From Fratercula arctica (lineage: Eukaryota; Chordata; Aves; Charadriiformes; Alcidae): 64,000 nucleotides of DNA. The stretch is taken from the NCBI GenBank assembly GCA_947846985.1, contig CANTUZ010000002.1, forward strand, positions 149,477,889-149,541,888, read 5' to 3'. A program made the position numbers and the translations under genes. Shown here piece by piece: positions 63,301 to 64,000 of the stretch (its first letter is position 1; the number at the start of each line of letters is the position of its first letter). The notes beneath the pieces are model-generated. The model was not told the origin of the DNA and searched no databases. It was given only the letters and a program-made list of their open reading frames with translations.

Positions 63301-63779
63301 TACATACATTTAGCAAATGAGCGTGGTAACTCCGGCACTACAGGATTACTGGTTTATGATTTCTCTAAGTGACAAGAACAACAGGGAACAAAGGGAGAAG
63401 CCTTAAGCCAGATGTATGTTGAAGAGAACGGGAAGAAAGTCCAAAGACTTCAATTCTTCTCATGGTAAAACTCTGCTCTTAGGAGCTAAAAAAGACAGAC
63501 AAGTTGCAGTGCTCATAACTCACAGTTAAAAGTGCACTTCGTTTCCCCTCCCAACGGTTCCCTACAGCTGCCACCTGTAAGCCCGCTGTTCAAAGGACCA
63601 CAGGGGAAAAAACCACAGGAAAGGAACCCACACAACTGAAGAGCTGGAGGAGCAAGAAAGAGCGAGACTCAGTTACTGCCTTTTGTTTAGGGAAATCAAG
63701 TGTTGTGATGTTTAGACTTTCCAAAATTAGCACGAGACAAAGTTCACAGGTTTCTCCCACAACTACCCAGACACCCCAA

Positions 63780-63930
63780 AGAAGTTACTTACATTCTTCT
63801 CTGCATCAGTTTCTTTAACTGTAAACTAGTGATAGTTTACCTCACAGAGAGGTTATGAGGCAATTAACTGATCATAAAGCGTGCCAAGATCCTCAAATGA
63901 AAGGTGCTATGCAAGTGCAGGGTATTAATC
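63780..63930 (+). mobile_element. MIR-like SINE relic, 3' part
   Basis: GAAGTTACTTACATTCTTCT and CTGCATCAGTTTCTTTAACT match the SINE core segment CAAGTCACTTAACCTCTCTG / CCTCAGTTTCCCCATCTG. It continues with ACCTCACAGAGAGGTTATGA and then AAGCGTGCCAAGATCCTCAA and GAAAGGTGCTATGCAAGTGC, the tail type seen in sauropsid MIR copies. The tRNA-like head is absent. Confidence 0.8.
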
Positions 63931-64000
63931 TCACACTCCAGGTACAAATCATTCTCTTATCCCACCTTCTACCTCGTGTTGGCAGCTTTACAACCGTTTA

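Larger units (their letters stand above)
17600..64000 (-). other. EIF3H: EIF3H gene locus, 3' part (exons 3-8 and introns)
   Basis: The minus strand carries six exons that splice into one frame encoding residues 97-352 of eIF3h, a non-core subunit of the cytoplasmic eIF3 complex that promotes 43S preinitiation complex assembly and mRNA recruitment. Exon lengths are 168, 100, 150, 121, 133 and 98 coding bases, and the intron phases 1, 2, 2, 0 and 1 all match across junctions. The sum, 770, is exactly what is needed from the second base of codon 97 to the stop. Every intron has GT at its donor and AG at its acceptor, so this is the intron-bearing gene and not a retrocopy. The promoter, 5' UTR and the 96 codons of exons 1-2 were not found and should lie to the right of the window. 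The 3' boundary at about 17600 is inferred from a poly(A) signal. Confidence 0.96.
34555..64000 (-). other. EIF3H: EIF3H intron 2 (incomplete, runs off the window)
   Basis: More than 29.4 kb upstream of exon 3 in which I searched the minus strand for the missing N-terminal MPN residues (about 53 in exon 2) and found none. The acceptor is ATCTAG. EIF3H is a long gene in other vertebrates because of large 5' introns, which fits. Repeats inside are listed separately: 5S-derived sequence, CR1, a MIR-like relic, homopolymers and G-rich tracts. A small missed exon 2 remains possible because I could only scan by eye. Confidence 0.8.

Noticed and set aside
1..64000. CRISPR array, prokaryotic operons, riboswitches or provirus
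   Set aside because: No regularly spaced direct repeats, no gene clusters, no paired LTR-like ends and no gag/pol/env-type reading frames were seen. The window is vertebrate nuclear DNA.

Overview
This window looks like avian nuclear DNA. It is AT-rich and non-coding apart from short, widely spaced exons with GT/AG boundaries. Its recognisable interspersed repeats are mostly CR1 LINE fragments. Two of these, and probably a third, end in the ATTCTGTGATTCTGTG-type 3' repeat typical of bird CR1. Ancient MIR-like SINE relics are also present. A turtle or crocodile cannot be excluded from the sequence alone, but low repeat density and the CR1 types favour a bird.

The only protein gene I can support is EIF3H (eukaryotic translation initiation factor 3 subunit h), on the minus strand. 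Six coding exons are present. In transcription order they are 34554-34387, 32873-32774, 31384-31235, 22813-22693, 20136-20004 and 17862-17765. They join in frame to 770 coding bases, which is exactly the part of the 352-residue vertebrate protein from the second base of codon 97 to the stop codon. The first 96 codons (expected in exons 1 and 2) were not found between 34555 and 64000. The right 29.4 kb of the window is therefore read as part of one large intron, with the promoter and the first two exons beyond the right edge. A poly(A) signal lies about 140 bases after the stop.

Layout: 1-17600 is intergenic sequence downstream of EIF3H, holding three CR1 fragments (1380, 6394, 14758), homopolymer runs and a small CpG-rich patch near 11.2 kb. 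17600-34554 holds exons 8 to 3 and their introns, with one CR1 scrap, a MIR-like SINE at 27.66 kb and a perfect 17-bp inverted repeat at 23.23 kb. 34555-64000 is intron 2, with a degenerate 5S-rRNA-derived sequence (39.95 kb), a long decayed CR1 (47.47-48.48 kb), several guanine-rich tracts including a run of 24 G, a 38-nt alternating pyrimidine-purine tract (45.96 kb) and a second MIR-like relic (63.78 kb).

I saw no CRISPR array, operon, intact transposase, provirus, tRNA gene or new multi-gene system. The many short open reading frames elsewhere look like chance ORFs or CR1 remains. The most notable observations are sequence-structural: the perfect hairpin, repeated T-run/G-run junctions, quadruplex-type tracts, the Z-DNA-type tract and the 5S relic.
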